A DNA stretch of 46,158 bases from an archaeon (GCA_018671245.1 JABHIB010000005.1:1-46158), one strand, 5' to 3'; shown: positions 15,910 to 27,187, counted from the first letter of the stretch. Made by a program: numbers and translations. The notes: a model not told the origin generated them from the letters alone.

Positions 15910-18450
15910 ATGAGTAATAAAAAAATAATACTATTAATGTTAATGACATTTATTTTGCCGTTAGTTTTAGCAGGCGGTAACTTCAATGTTTATGAGGGAT
16001 CCAATATGGGTCCAGTATGTCCTACATCAACAGGACTATTTACAGACGCGATTGAAAATACAGGAGACACATTTTTGGATTTCACTATAACATCTTCTGG
16101 AACAGCAGCACCTTTTTCTACAACTGTTCCTCAGGGATTCACACTTGCACCAGGGCAAGTTAAAAATATATTCACTTATGTAACTCCAATGTCCTCAACA
16201 AATATTGGACAATATTCACTTTCAGTTTCTTTAGATTCAAATGAAGGGTCAAAAACAATTGTACATCCTATAACTGTGAATGATTGTTTTGATTACACTT
16301 TCGAAGCACTTGATGAGGCAAAACATGTTTGTCCGTGCGAATCAGAGAAGTTTGACTTCCAAATAAAGAATATGGGAGAGCGTTCTGAAACTTACTATCT
16401 TTCATTAGAAGGTCCTTCAGCTAGTGCAGTAGCACTAAGTGAAGAAGTTATCAGTTTGACTTCTGGAGAATCAAAATTAATCTATGCATACATAACTTCA
16501 AGTTGTGGTCATTCGGGCGATTATGACTTTACAGTTATTGCAACTCCTTCTACTGGTTCATCAGTAAAATCAGCAGGAGCTAAACTAGTTGCAGATGCAT
16601 GTTATGATTTTGATCTCCAAACAGAGCAAGATTTAATTTCCTTTTGTGAACACGCTCAAGTAGCCGTTCCTGTTCAGATAGAGAATGAAGGTTCAACTGA
16701 AAACACATATTATTTTGATGTAAACGGTCCAGCATGGGCAAATGTTGAGAATAATAAATTAGATATTCCTTCAGGACAGAGTAAGACAGTTAATTTAATC
16801 TTAACTCCTGATTACGGCGTAGAAGGTACATTCGAAGTAAATTTCGAAGTAGATTCAGAACTTGGAGATGTAGACCTTAGAAATACATTCAATGTTCAAG
16901 TAAAGAATTGTTATTCTGTAGCTGTAGATGTTTCAAGATCAGAAGATAAAATCTGTAATGCTTTAGAAAATACATATGGTGTAACAATAAGAAATGATGG
17001 AGAGCTTACAAAATCATATGCTTTAGAACTAGAAGGTCCTAATTGGGCAACTCTAGACGAACACAGAGTAGATCTAGAAGCAGGAGAAGAAAAGGAAGTA
17101 ACTCTAACAATAAGTCCTACTTACAATACTGTTCCAGCAACTTATAATATCAGAGTAAAGGCATCAGCAACAGATAGTGATAAGATAGCTGCAGAGAATG
17201 AAATAGAAGTAACAACAGTATCAGAAGAAGAATGTTACCAAGCAAAGATAGGATTAGAAGAAACAAAAGTAGAAGTTTACTATGATGCTAGTGCAACTGT
17301 CCCAGTAGTAATAGAGAATATGGGAACTTATATGGCAACATATGATGTTTCAGTAACAGGTACTGCAGCAAATTTCGTTTACTTAAATCCGTCTATTGTA
17401 GCACTAGACGAATCAAAATCTGAATTAATTTACTTATATGTTGCACCTTCAGCACAAGTACCAAATGGAGATTATTCAGCAACAATATCTGTAAGATTAG
17501 GAGATAGCACAATACTAGCTTCAAAGACTATAAACATAAAAGTCACAGATAGTGGTGCAGCAATGCCAACAGGGGCAGTTGTTGTAGGAATTGGATCAGA
17601 AGGAACATCAGTATTCCAGAAAGTAGCAAACTTTTTCAAATCACTATTTGCAGTAAAAGCAGAAACTGAAGCAATAATTGATGCAAACTTGGATCTAGAT
17701 GCAGAAGAGACTCCAGAAGAAACACCTGAAGAAACTCCTGAATCTGAAGAGTTAACTTATGAAACAGTAACAGCTTTAATCGGAATAGATGAGCCAAATA
17801 CATTCAATCTTGGAGAGGAAGAACATACAATAACTCTAACAGAAATTGTAGGTGAAACTCAGATAGTAATAACTATTAATTCAGAACCGATACTGATTGC
17901 ATTAGATATTGGGGAAACCAAAGAAATAGATATGAATGAAGATGGTGTAATTGATGTAATTGTAAGATTTGACGGAATGGTAGGAGATAAAGCAGATATA
18001 ACTTATGAATACCTAAATGTCGATACAGCGGTTACAGATATCACTGGTGCAGCAACAACAGATTTAGAGAAAGCAACTAGAGAACCTTTGTTTGCAGGAC
18101 TTTCAAGCATGTTCGGTTCACTAATGGGTTATTCAAATTACTTAATTGGATTACTAGCAATAATATTAGTAATCTTGGTAGCAATGAGAACTAACTTCCA
18201 TAAGAAAGTTGCAGACTTCTTTGAAGAAGAAATCGAAGAAGAAGATTACAAGGATCTAACTGTTGAAGAAGAGCCAAAAGAGACAGAAATCGAAATCGAA
18301 GAGCCAGTAAAGAAAACAACAAAAACAGAAGCTCCCAAAAAAGAAGTAAAAAAAGAAGAACCAAAGAAAGAGGAGCCAAAAGAAGAAGCTGACGAAGAAG
18401 ATGACGATGACGAAGTAATAATAGAATTTGATGACGAAGAGGAGGAATAA
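15910..18450 (+). CDS. Large surface protein with tandem NEW3/COG1470-like Ig domains, C-terminal TM and Lys/Glu-rich cytosolic tail
   Basis: Signal peptide 'IILLMLMTFILPLVLAGG'; about five repeats with 'xxCYxF…C' edges and 'L(E)GPxWAxLxxxxVDLxxGExKxVxLxIxP'; TM 'YLIGLLAIILVILVAM'; tail 'EEPKKEEPKEEADEEDDDDEVIIEFDDEEEE'. Confidence 0.8.
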   Translation: MSNKKIILLMLMTFILPLVLAGGNFNVYEGSNMGPVCPTSTGLFTDAIENTGDTFLDFTITSSGTAAPFSTTVPQGFTLAPGQVKNIFTYVTPMSSTNIGQYSLSVSLDSNEGSKTIVHPITVNDCFDYTFEALDEAKHVCPCESEKFDFQIKNMGERSETYYLSLEGPSASAVALSEEVISLTSGESKLIYAYITSSCGHSGDYDFTVIATPSTGSSVKSAGAKLVADACYDFDLQTEQDLISFCEHAQVAVPVQIENEGSTENTYYFDVNGPAWANVENNKLDIPSGQSKTVNLILTPDYGVEGTFEVNFEVDSELGDVDLRNTFNVQVKNCYSVAVDVSRSEDKICNALENTYGVTIRNDGELTKSYALELEGPNWATLDEHRVDLEAGEEKEVTLTISPTYNTVPATYNIRVKASATDSDKIAAENEIEVTTVSEEECYQAKIGLEETKVEVYYDASATVPVVIENMGTYMATYDVSVTGTAANFVYLNPSIVALDESKSELIYLYVAPSAQVPNGDYSATISVRLGDSTILASKTINIKVTDSGAAMPTGAVVVGIGSEGTSVFQKVANFFKSLFAVKAETEAIIDANLDLDAEETPEETPEETPESEELTYETVTALIGIDEPNTFNLGEEEHTITLTEIVGETQIVITINSEPILIALDIGETKEIDMNEDGVIDVIVRFDGMVGDKADITYEYLNVDTAVTDITGAATTDLEKATREPLFAGLSSMFGSLMGYSNYLIGLLAIILVILVAMRTNFHKKVADFFEEEIEEEDYKDLTVEEEPKETEIEIEEPVKKTTKTEAPKKEVKKEEPKKEEPKEEADEEDDDDEVIIEFDDEEEE

Positions 18451-18475
18451 TTTCCTCTCTCTTTTTATTTTTATT

Positions 18476-18715
18476 ATGGGTTTTAAATTTTTTACAAATA
18501 ATTCTTGCGAATATTTCCCCTGTCATGATTTAGATGAAGACAATTTTAATTGTTTATTTTGTTACTGTCCTTTATATAATCAAGACTGTCCAGGAGATTA
18601 TCATGTCTTAAAGAATGGAACAAAAGATTGTAGCGAGTGCATATTTCCTCATAAAATGGAAAACTATGATAGTTTGATAGATCTATTAAATAAAAAAAAC
18701 AAAAACTATATATAG
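18476..18715 (+). CDS. Cysteine-rich small domain protein (PF04071-like)
   Basis: 'FFTNNSCEYFPCHDLDEDNFNCLFCYCPLYNQDCPGDYHVLKNGTKDCSECIFPHKMENYD'; ATG 18476 preferred over 18428. Confidence 0.85.
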   Translation: MGFKFFTNNSCEYFPCHDLDEDNFNCLFCYCPLYNQDCPGDYHVLKNGTKDCSECIFPHKMENYDSLIDLLNKKNKNYI

Positions 18716-18758
18716 GATCAATTCAAATTTAAGATTAAAATTGGAGTGTGATAAGTAA

Positions 18759-19199
18759 ATGAAAAAAATTATTTTAAGTTTCTTAATTTTAACAGTTATA
18801 GTAATTTCAGGCTGTAATCAACAAATGAGTCCAGAAATGGGATTAAATATCCCACAAAAAGGAACAGGTCTAGATAAAATTTGTTCAGATTTTGATGGAG
18901 ATGGATTTGGAGAAGGATGTTCTCTAGGGATAGACTGTGCAGAAGAAGATCCAACAAGATGGTTTTGGAGACCTTTCTATTTAGATGAAGATCAGGATTT
19001 TTACGGTACTGGCGAGATAATGCATTTTGAGTGTTGGGGAAATTTTGAAAACTCAGAATATCCTTTAGATGAGAGATCTTTCAACTCATTAGATTGTGAA
19101 GATTTAGATGCGAACATTAATCCTGGAGCATTAGAAATCTGTGGCAATGGAATAGATGAAGATTGTGATGGATCTGATCTTAGATGCAATAAAAATTAA
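18759..19199 (+). CDS. Lipoprotein with MopE-like metal-binding motif
   Basis: Lipobox-like 'VIVISGC'; 'DCEDLDANINPGALEICGNGIDEDCDGSD' MopE-type motif. Confidence 0.8.
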   Translation: MKKIILSFLILTVIVISGCNQQMSPEMGLNIPQKGTGLDKICSDFDGDGFGEGCSLGIDCAEEDPTRWFWRPFYLDEDQDFYGTGEIMHFECWGNFENSEYPLDERSFNSLDCEDLDANINPGALEICGNGIDEDCDGSDLRCNKN

Positions 19200-19206
19200 T
19201 TTTTTT

Positions 19207-22200
19207 TTATATTTTTAAACTAACAACTTTAGAGACACCTTTGTCTTTATTCATGGTTACACCATAGATTTGATTTGCTTCAGAGATAATTGCATCATTG
19301 TGTGATATAACTATATACTGTGCATGATTAGCATATTTACTAAATAGTCTAGATAATTTTTCAGAATTATGTTTATCTAACGCTGCATCCACCTCATCCA
19401 TCAAATAAAATGAAGCAGGTTTATGCTCTTGAATTGCAAAAATGAAAGATAGTGCTGCAAGAGTTTTTTCTCCACCACTAAGGCTACGGATATCTAAGTA
19501 CTTTGACTTACCAGTTTTAACACTAATACTTGCTCCTCCATTTAAAGGTTCATTAACATCCTCCAAAACAATAGAGGCCTCACCTTTACTATATAAATAA
19601 CCAAAAGTAGTCTGGAATTTTTCATTCAGATCATCAAATGTTTTCATAAATTCCACAGTCTTTTTCTGATCTATCTCTCCAATCATCTCAAGAACATCCT
19701 CTCTTTCAGATTTTAGTATGTTGACCTTATCAAGCATTTTATCATACTCTTCCTTTATATGGTCATAGACTTCCAATGCCCTCATATTAACATTACCTGC
19801 ATTTCTCATGATTCTATCATAGCTTCTTATCTCTTCTTGTAATTTAACTAAGTCCATCCCTCTTTTAATAATTCCATCTGCAAATTCTTTATACTCTTCA
19901 CTATGTGCCTCAATTTCAGAGACTGTTTTAGCTCTATTGATTGAAATGTTATTTTTTTTCATCTGAACAACACCCACTTCGCTACTATTTCTATCTATTT
20001 TTTGTTGCATTTTCTGAATCATTTCAGTCAAATTATTCCTTTTAGCAGATAATGCCCTATTTTTTCCATAGAATTCTTCTTCTAACTTCTCTTTCTTCTT
20101 CAAAGTTATTTTCTTTTCTCTAACAACTTTCTCAATATTCTTGCTTTCTTCAATAAATTCTACCTTATCTTTAATAGAGGCTTCCACAATGCTATCGAAT
20201 TTACATCTCTCAGAATCGACCATCTGGATTTTTCCATCAATGGTTTTAATCTCAGATTCAATTTCGACTCTCTTTTTAAATGCTGCATTATATTTTTCTT
20301 CAAGTACATTAATTCCTGAACTCTCTTTTTTACTAATTCCTTCTCTAATTTTAATTTTAGATTTTTGAAAAGTTTCAATTTCTTTCTCGAATTTGGATAA
20401 ATCTGAATTTATTTCAATTATCTCTTTATCAATTTCAGATTTCCTATTATTGAGGTTTTTAATTTCACTTTCAAAATCATTAACATTAGATCCTATTCCG
20501 AGACTTTTCTCTAGTTTGATTAGTTCTCCTTCTAGTTCTGATTTTTCTACATTAACTTTAGAAATTTCTTCCTCTAATTCAGATTTTTGTGAATAAATGC
20601 TTGTAACTAATTTATCTAGATCATTTCTATTACTCTCGAGTTTTTGTAGTTTCATATCAATTTTTTTCTGCGAGAACCCTAATGCTGATTTACGTCTATG
20701 TCCTCCAACCATCGCTCCGCTTGGCTCAAGAAGATCTCCATTAAGTGTGACCATTCTAGCACTACCTACTCCAATTTTTCTAGCAGTCTCTATATTTTCA
20801 ACAACAACAGTACTTCCAAATACATAACTAAAGACTTTTTTAAATTGTGGCTGGAAATTAATAAGATCTATAGCAAGGCCATAAACTCCTTTTTTATTCA
20901 GTATTTTATCTACTCCAGGATTTTTAGCTCTAGCTTTTATTTTATTTAATGGTAAAAATGTAGCAATGCCTAATCTCTCTGATTTTAATAATCTAATATA
21001 TTTTGCAGCAGTCAAATCGCTATCAACCACAATACTTTTTGTCCTCATACCTGCAGCAACTTCTAATGCAAGAGAGTATTGGTCCTCAACCTCACCAAGT
21101 TCACTTACAGTGCCGTAAATTCCCTGTCCTTTGTCCTCAAGAACTCTTTTGACAGCAAAGTCACTAAGGACTTTTTCTTGTGCTCCAGCATGCTTTGCTT
21201 TTAGTCTGGCCAATTCTTCATTCGTTTCTAAAAGTTTACTACTATTCCTTTCTAACTGTCCTTCAAAAACTTCCACACTGCTTCGAAGTTTGCTAAGCTG
21301 TTTAATACACTTAGACATATCGCCTTTAATCTGTTTAATCTTGGCCTTCTCTTTACTCCCAGAAAGTTTAGCAACATCCTCATTCAATTTCTTTATTTGG
21401 AATTCAATAATATTTCCTTCTTTAGATAATTCTTGTTTTTCTTCTATAGCAAAATTAAGAAGATCTCTTTTCTTTTCTATCTCTGCATCTATTCCTTCAA
21501 GTTTATTGCCGAATTCCCCAATTTCACTAATTCCATATTTTTTCTTAAATTCACTAATCTCTGCATTAAGGGATTCTTCAATTTCAGAGGTTTCACCAAC
21601 CTGCTTTAGAGCTATATCTTTTTTCTTTCTCAATTCAACAATCTCTTTACTATAGCTCACAGATTCAGATTTAATTTGCTTAACTTTCTCTTCTATTTTA
21701 ATTAATTCATTTTTTATTGTTTCAGATCTAGAATTATATCTAACTATGTCTGAGTTAAGGTCAGATATCTCAACTCTCAAAACCTTTTGCTCTTGTTCAC
21801 CTTTTTCATCAAGAACTTCATTTATTTTCTTTATTTCATTATTTTTAGACTCGATTCCTTCCTTAAGTTCTCCAATCTTATCTCTAATCTTTTCAAGTTG
21901 TGAATCATATTTTGTTATTAATTTATCAATTTCTTCTCTTTTACTCTCTTTTTGTTTTATTTTCATATGTAAGAAAGTAGCCTTACTGTCTTTGAATTTC
22001 TTTTTGACATCTAAGAATTTTTTAGCCTGATCTCTATCTTTTCTAAGCTCTCTAAGATTAGTCTCTCTTTCAGTTAATATTATATTTATTTGATTTAACC
22101 TTTCTTGAACTCTCTCAAGTTCTCCCATAGCCTTTTTCTTTTTATCTTCGAAGACTGAGATTCCTGCAACCTCTTCAATAAGTTCTCGCCTATCTATAGG

Positions 22201-22668
22201 TCTCATTTCCATGAATCGAACTATATCTCCTTGCAAGACGATACTATGTCCATCAGGATCAATATTTGCACTACGCAATACATCCACAATTTGTTGTCTT
22301 GTATGAGTCTTATCATTAATTTTGTATATAGAATTACCTTTTTTCTTCAGAATTCTACTTATCTTAACTTCTTTAGAATCTATTGGAAATTCATTATCGT
22401 CATTACTGAACCATATACTAACTTCTGCTTCTTTTGCTGCCTTCCCAGTTTTACCACCATTATATATTAAGTTTGCAGATTTCTCGGCACGTAAACCTTT
22501 TGCAGAACTTTTACCTAAAACAAAACATAATGCATCCATAACATTCGATTTACCAGATCCATTAGGACCAAGAATACAATTAAAATTATTTCCGAAATCT
22601 AGTTCAGTTTTATTAGCAAACGATTTAAAACCATTAGTTGTAAGCTTTAGTACAGTTGTCATTATCAC
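19207..22668 (-). CDS. smc: Chromosome segregation protein SMC
   Basis: N-terminal 'GFKSFANKTELDFGNNFNCILGPNGSGKSNVMDALCFVLG', hinge region, C-terminal 'SLSGGEKTLAALSFIFAIQEHKPASFYLMDEVDAALD'. Confidence 0.97.
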   Translation of the reverse strand: MIMTTVLKLTTNGFKSFANKTELDFGNNFNCILGPNGSGKSNVMDALCFVLGKSSAKGLRAEKSANLIYNGGKTGKAAKEAEVSIWFSNDDNEFPIDSKEVKISRILKKKGNSIYKINDKTHTRQQIVDVLRSANIDPDGHSIVLQGDIVRFMEMRPIDRRELIEEVAGISVFEDKKKKAMGELERVQERLNQINIILTERETNLRELRKDRDQAKKFLDVKKKFKDSKATFLHMKIKQKESKREEIDKLITKYDSQLEKIRDKIGELKEGIESKNNEIKKINEVLDEKGEQEQKVLRVEISDLNSDIVRYNSRSETIKNELIKIEEKVKQIKSESVSYSKEIVELRKKKDIALKQVGETSEIEESLNAEISEFKKKYGISEIGEFGNKLEGIDAEIEKKRDLLNFAIEEKQELSKEGNIIEFQIKKLNEDVAKLSGSKEKAKIKQIKGDMSKCIKQLSKLRSSVEVFEGQLERNSSKLLETNEELARLKAKHAGAQEKVLSDFAVKRVLEDKGQGIYGTVSELGEVEDQYSLALEVAAGMRTKSIVVDSDLTAAKYIRLLKSERLGIATFLPLNKIKARAKNPGVDKILNKKGVYGLAIDLINFQPQFKKVFSYVFGSTVVVENIETARKIGVGSARMVTLNGDLLEPSGAMVGGHRRKSALGFSQKKIDMKLQKLESNRNDLDKLVTSIYSQKSELEEEISKVNVEKSELEGELIKLEKSLGIGSNVNDFESEIKNLNNRKSEIDKEIIEINSDLSKFEKEIETFQKSKIKIREGISKKESSGINVLEEKYNAAFKKRVEIESEIKTIDGKIQMVDSERCKFDSIVEASIKDKVEFIEESKNIEKVVREKKITLKKKEKLEEEFYGKNRALSAKRNNLTEMIQKMQQKIDRNSSEVGVVQMKKNNISINRAKTVSEIEAHSEEYKEFADGIIKRGMDLVKLQEEIRSYDRIMRNAGNVNMRALEVYDHIKEEYDKMLDKVNILKSEREDVLEMIGEIDQKKTVEFMKTFDDLNEKFQTTFGYLYSKGEASIVLEDVNEPLNGGASISVKTGKSKYLDIRSLSGGEKTLAALSFIFAIQEHKPASFYLMDEVDAALDKHNSEKLSRLFSKYANHAQYIVISHNDAIISEANQIYGVTMNKDKGVSKVVSLKI

Positions 22669-22782
22669 CCTCTTTATTGAAATCTAACTTAAATACTTTT
22701 TGTAATGTTCTTTCTTTTTTAAAGGTTTTCTAATCTCAGAATTAGTTAAGTTTATAAATGATATAAATTGTTTGAAAATACG

Positions 22783-23001
22783 ATGAAAAAGATACATACT
22801 AGAGCAAAGAAGAAGTTAAGGCTTGGAACTCACACACAACACAGAGCAAGATTAACTGGGGCTAAGAGAAAAAAAGGTCCAAAGACTTTCAAGAGTGAAG
22901 ACTCTGCTAAAAAGTATGCTGAAGAAAATGGAATTAAAAAGTTCGAATTAAAGAGTGTTAAAAAGAACAAAAAATTCCAAATCGTTCAATTAGACGAATA
23001 A
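22783..23001 (+). CDS. Small very basic protein, candidate ribosome/RNA-associated
   Basis: ATG at 22783 (TTG 22768 upstream less likely); 'MKKIHTRAKKKLRLGTHTQHRARLTGAKRKKGPKTFKSEDSAKKYAEENGIKKFELKS'. Confidence 0.6.
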   Translation: MKKIHTRAKKKLRLGTHTQHRARLTGAKRKKGPKTFKSEDSAKKYAEENGIKKFELKSVKKNKKFQIVQLDE

Positions 23002-23006
23002 TTGTC

Positions 23007-24359
23007 TTAATCATTCAATTCTTTTTTAATTATTCCTTCTGCTGCTAATATTCCTGCAACTCCTGCACCAACTATTCCTCTAGATTTACCTGCACCATCT
23101 CCTGCAACAAATAAATTATTAACACTAGTCTCATTAGTGTCTTTTAGTGTCAGGTATACAGTATCACAAAGTTTTACTTCTGGAATATATAAAATAGTTG
23201 AAGGATGAGCCACTCCAGGTATTATCTTATCCAATTGAATTATCATTTCTTTTATGGCAGAATAAAATCTTTCAGGATATGCTATGCTGATGTCTCCAGG
23301 AGTAAACTCTGTATTCATTGTTGATTTAACTCTATCATATCCTCTTGCAACACTATCAAAAGTTTCTTTTTTAGATCTAGAACCTCTTATCAAATCTCCC
23401 CACCTTTGAGCAATAGGTTTTCCTCCACCATTCTCATAAGTATTAATAACAGATCGTATAATATACTCCTTGGGATCACTTTCAGGTTTAGTTAATGGCA
23501 GGGTCACTAAGATTGCAAAATTTGTATTTTTGCTCTTCATTTTTGAAAGTGCATGACCATTAACTGGTTGAAGCATTTTTCCTCTATAGGGTATCCCATT
23601 TTGAGGAGGTTCAAGTGTTACAAATCCTCCTGGACACACACAAAAAGTTCGAACACCATCATTGTGGCTCAAACTTTTGAATAAAAATTTGGCATCATAT
23701 GAAACATCTGTAATAGGTTTCAATGTTTCAACAGGCAGTTCTACTCTAACTCCCATCTGAATAGGCCCGTGTTTATACTTTATTCCAAGTTTATCTGCTT
23801 GTTTTCTCCACCAATGGGATCCTCCTCGTCCAGGACACACTAAAAGATATTTTGAGTCAAATTTTTTCTTATGGTTTGTGCTGACAACAAAACCTTTTTT
23901 TTCATTATTAACTTTTTCAACACGAGTATTCATAAGGAAATCAACACCTCGCAGCCCTAACTCTTCTTTAAATTTTTTCATAATTTTATGAGCATTATCT
24001 GTACCCATATGTCTTGATTTACTAAGAATAAAATTTAATCCATATTTTGCAGCCCTTTTTCTTATTTTTTCTCCTCTGACTGCATCTATCCCAGAAACTT
24101 CTGGAGGGACTCCAAGTTTTAGAAAATAATTCTCTATGTAATGGATTATGCTGTTTGCTTTTTCTTCATCAATACTAAGTTCATCTAGCTCCATACCTAT
24201 CCTATTGTCAAAAATTAGTTTACCATCAGTTAATGCTCCTGCTCCTCCAGGGATACTCCTCTCATCAATAATCAAAGTTTTAAGTTTTTTCTTAGAAAGA
24301 ATTTTTGCAGCAAACAAACCTGCGGGTCCAGCACCAACAATAATTACATCATATGTCAT
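23007..24359 (-). CDS. NAD(P)/FAD-dependent oxidoreductase (COG2509-like)
   Basis: 'YDVIIVGAGPAGLFAAKILSKKKLKTLIIDER' Rossmann motif; C-terminal 'NLFVAGDGAGKSRGIVGAGVAGILAAEGI'. Confidence 0.9.
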   Translation of the reverse strand: MTYDVIIVGAGPAGLFAAKILSKKKLKTLIIDERSIPGGAGALTDGKLIFDNRIGMELDELSIDEEKANSIIHYIENYFLKLGVPPEVSGIDAVRGEKIRKRAAKYGLNFILSKSRHMGTDNAHKIMKKFKEELGLRGVDFLMNTRVEKVNNEKKGFVVSTNHKKKFDSKYLLVCPGRGGSHWWRKQADKLGIKYKHGPIQMGVRVELPVETLKPITDVSYDAKFLFKSLSHNDGVRTFCVCPGGFVTLEPPQNGIPYRGKMLQPVNGHALSKMKSKNTNFAILVTLPLTKPESDPKEYIIRSVINTYENGGGKPIAQRWGDLIRGSRSKKETFDSVARGYDRVKSTMNTEFTPGDISIAYPERFYSAIKEMIIQLDKIIPGVAHPSTILYIPEVKLCDTVYLTLKDTNETSVNNLFVAGDGAGKSRGIVGAGVAGILAAEGIIKKELND

Positions 24360-24416
24360 ATTAACTTTAAGAATCAGATTTTATTAATAAACATATCTGT
24401 ACTCATAAATATAATT

Positions 24417-25094
24417 TTATAAAAAACTATCAACTTCTTTCTTAGTCAACTTTCTGAATCCACCTTCTTTCAAGGTACCAAGACTCAGACTACCCATCTT
24501 TATTCTTTTCAAACTTCTAGTTTTCAAAGACAATACTTCGAGCATTCTTCTAATAACTCTATTTTTACCTTCGTGAATAGTAATCTCAAACACACAGTCT
24601 TCCAATTTCTTAACTTTAGCAGGGGAAGTTTTTCCATCTTCTAATTTAATTCCCATTTCAAGTCTTCTAATCTCAGAACCTCTTATAGGTTTGTTTATTC
24701 TAACTAAATATGTTTTCTTTATTTCATATCTAGGGTGCATTAATTTGTTTGCAAAATCTCCATCATTTGTAAAAAGAAGTAATCCTGTGGTGTTATAATC
24801 AAGTCGCCCTATTGGGAAAACTCTCTCTTTAATTCTAATCAGTTCAATAACAGGTTTATGATAATCATCTTTTAGAGCAGTAACATATTTGGCAGGTTTA
24901 TTCAACATCAGATAAACTTTATTTTCTTTAATGACATTTTTACCATCAACAGTTATTTCATCAGATTTACTAGCTTTATCACCTATACTAATAGGTTTCC
25001 CATTTACTTCTACTCTTCCTTCGATTATTAGGGTTTCTGCCTTCCTTCTGCTACAATAACCATAATTACTTAACAACTTTTGAACTCTGTCCAT
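24417..25094 (-). CDS. Pseudouridine synthase, RsuA/RluB family
   Basis: S4 domain 'RVQKLLSNYGYCSRRKAETLIIEGRVEVNG'; catalytic 'FPIGRLDYNTTGLLLFTNDGDFANKLMHPRYEIKKTY'; 'EGKNRVIRRMLEVL'. Confidence 0.94.
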   Translation of the reverse strand: MDRVQKLLSNYGYCSRRKAETLIIEGRVEVNGKPISIGDKASKSDEITVDGKNVIKENKVYLMLNKPAKYVTALKDDYHKPVIELIRIKERVFPIGRLDYNTTGLLLFTNDGDFANKLMHPRYEIKKTYLVRINKPIRGSEIRRLEMGIKLEDGKTSPAKVKKLEDCVFEITIHEGKNRVIRRMLEVLSLKTRSLKRIKMGSLSLGTLKEGGFRKLTKKEVDSFL

Positions 25095-25174
25095 AAAATT
25101 GAAACAAAATATGAGATTATAAAGCTTGCCATCATGCTATATTTGTAAACATAAAAGTATATAAGTAAAATTAA

Positions 25175-26476
<1,302 letters not shown>

Positions 26477-26478
26477 TT

Positions 26479-27135
26479 TTATTTAAAATCATCAAGAGCA
26501 CTCTGTTCTTTTTTCTTCACTTGATTTTTAAATGTAGCCCAGCTTTTTCTAAATATCTCTGGATGTTTTTCGAAGTTTTCTTCAACAAACTTTTTAGTAA
26601 TAGGATTCGCAGGATAACCTGGACCTACAGCACCATATTTAATTTTAATTTTTTCCATCTCTCTTTCTCTAACAACTTTTGCTAATATAGAACCTGCACC
26701 CACAACAGGGTAATTCAAATCAGCCTTATTCTCGGAAATAATTTTAACATCTTTATTATTCAAAAGTTCTCTAACATAATCTCCATATTTTTCAGGAACA
26801 GGATGTGGTGAATCAAGTATTACAATATCCGGATTAAACTCGTTTATCATATCAGCGCTTTTCTTAGCTTCTAACCAATTAAGATTCATCTCCTTAGATT
26901 CTACAGCCTTATCTATTTCATCTGGTTCAATAGTGATTATCCTAGTGCTTTTGGCAACATCAATAATCATATCAAATAATCTCTCTCTATTTCTTGGAGG
27001 AACAAGTTTGGAATCTTTAACTCCCATTTTAACAAGTCTCTCTTCTTCTCCAGTGTTGATTAGAACTCCTGCTATTACTAATGGCCCAATTACTGGACCT
27101 CTCCCTGCTTCATCAATACCTAATACTGTTGTCAT
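26479..27135 (-). CDS. rnhB: Ribonuclease HII
   Basis: 'VLGIDEAGRGPVIGPLVIAGV', 'DSPHPVPEKYGDYV', 'ENKADLNYPVVGAGSILAKVVRERE'. Confidence 0.96.
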   Translation of the reverse strand: MTTVLGIDEAGRGPVIGPLVIAGVLINTGEEERLVKMGVKDSKLVPPRNRERLFDMIIDVAKSTRIITIEPDEIDKAVESKEMNLNWLEAKKSADMINEFNPDIVILDSPHPVPEKYGDYVRELLNNKDVKIISENKADLNYPVVGAGSILAKVVREREMEKIKIKYGAVGPGYPANPITKKFVEENFEKHPEIFRKSWATFKNQVKKKEQSALDDFK

Positions 27136-27187
27136 AAATTATAAAGAAAAATGTACGTTTTTAAGCCTTTTTATTAAGAAAAATGAA

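Noticed and set aside
18191-18526. 111-aa minus-strand ORF rich in Leu/Arg
   Set aside because: Complement of the Lys/Glu-rich tail of the 15910 protein.
20141-22687. Multiple plus-strand ORFs inside smc (e.g. 21131-21655)
   Set aside because: Antisense shadows of a clear 1153-aa SMC coding sequence; Ser/Leu-rich without domain motifs.
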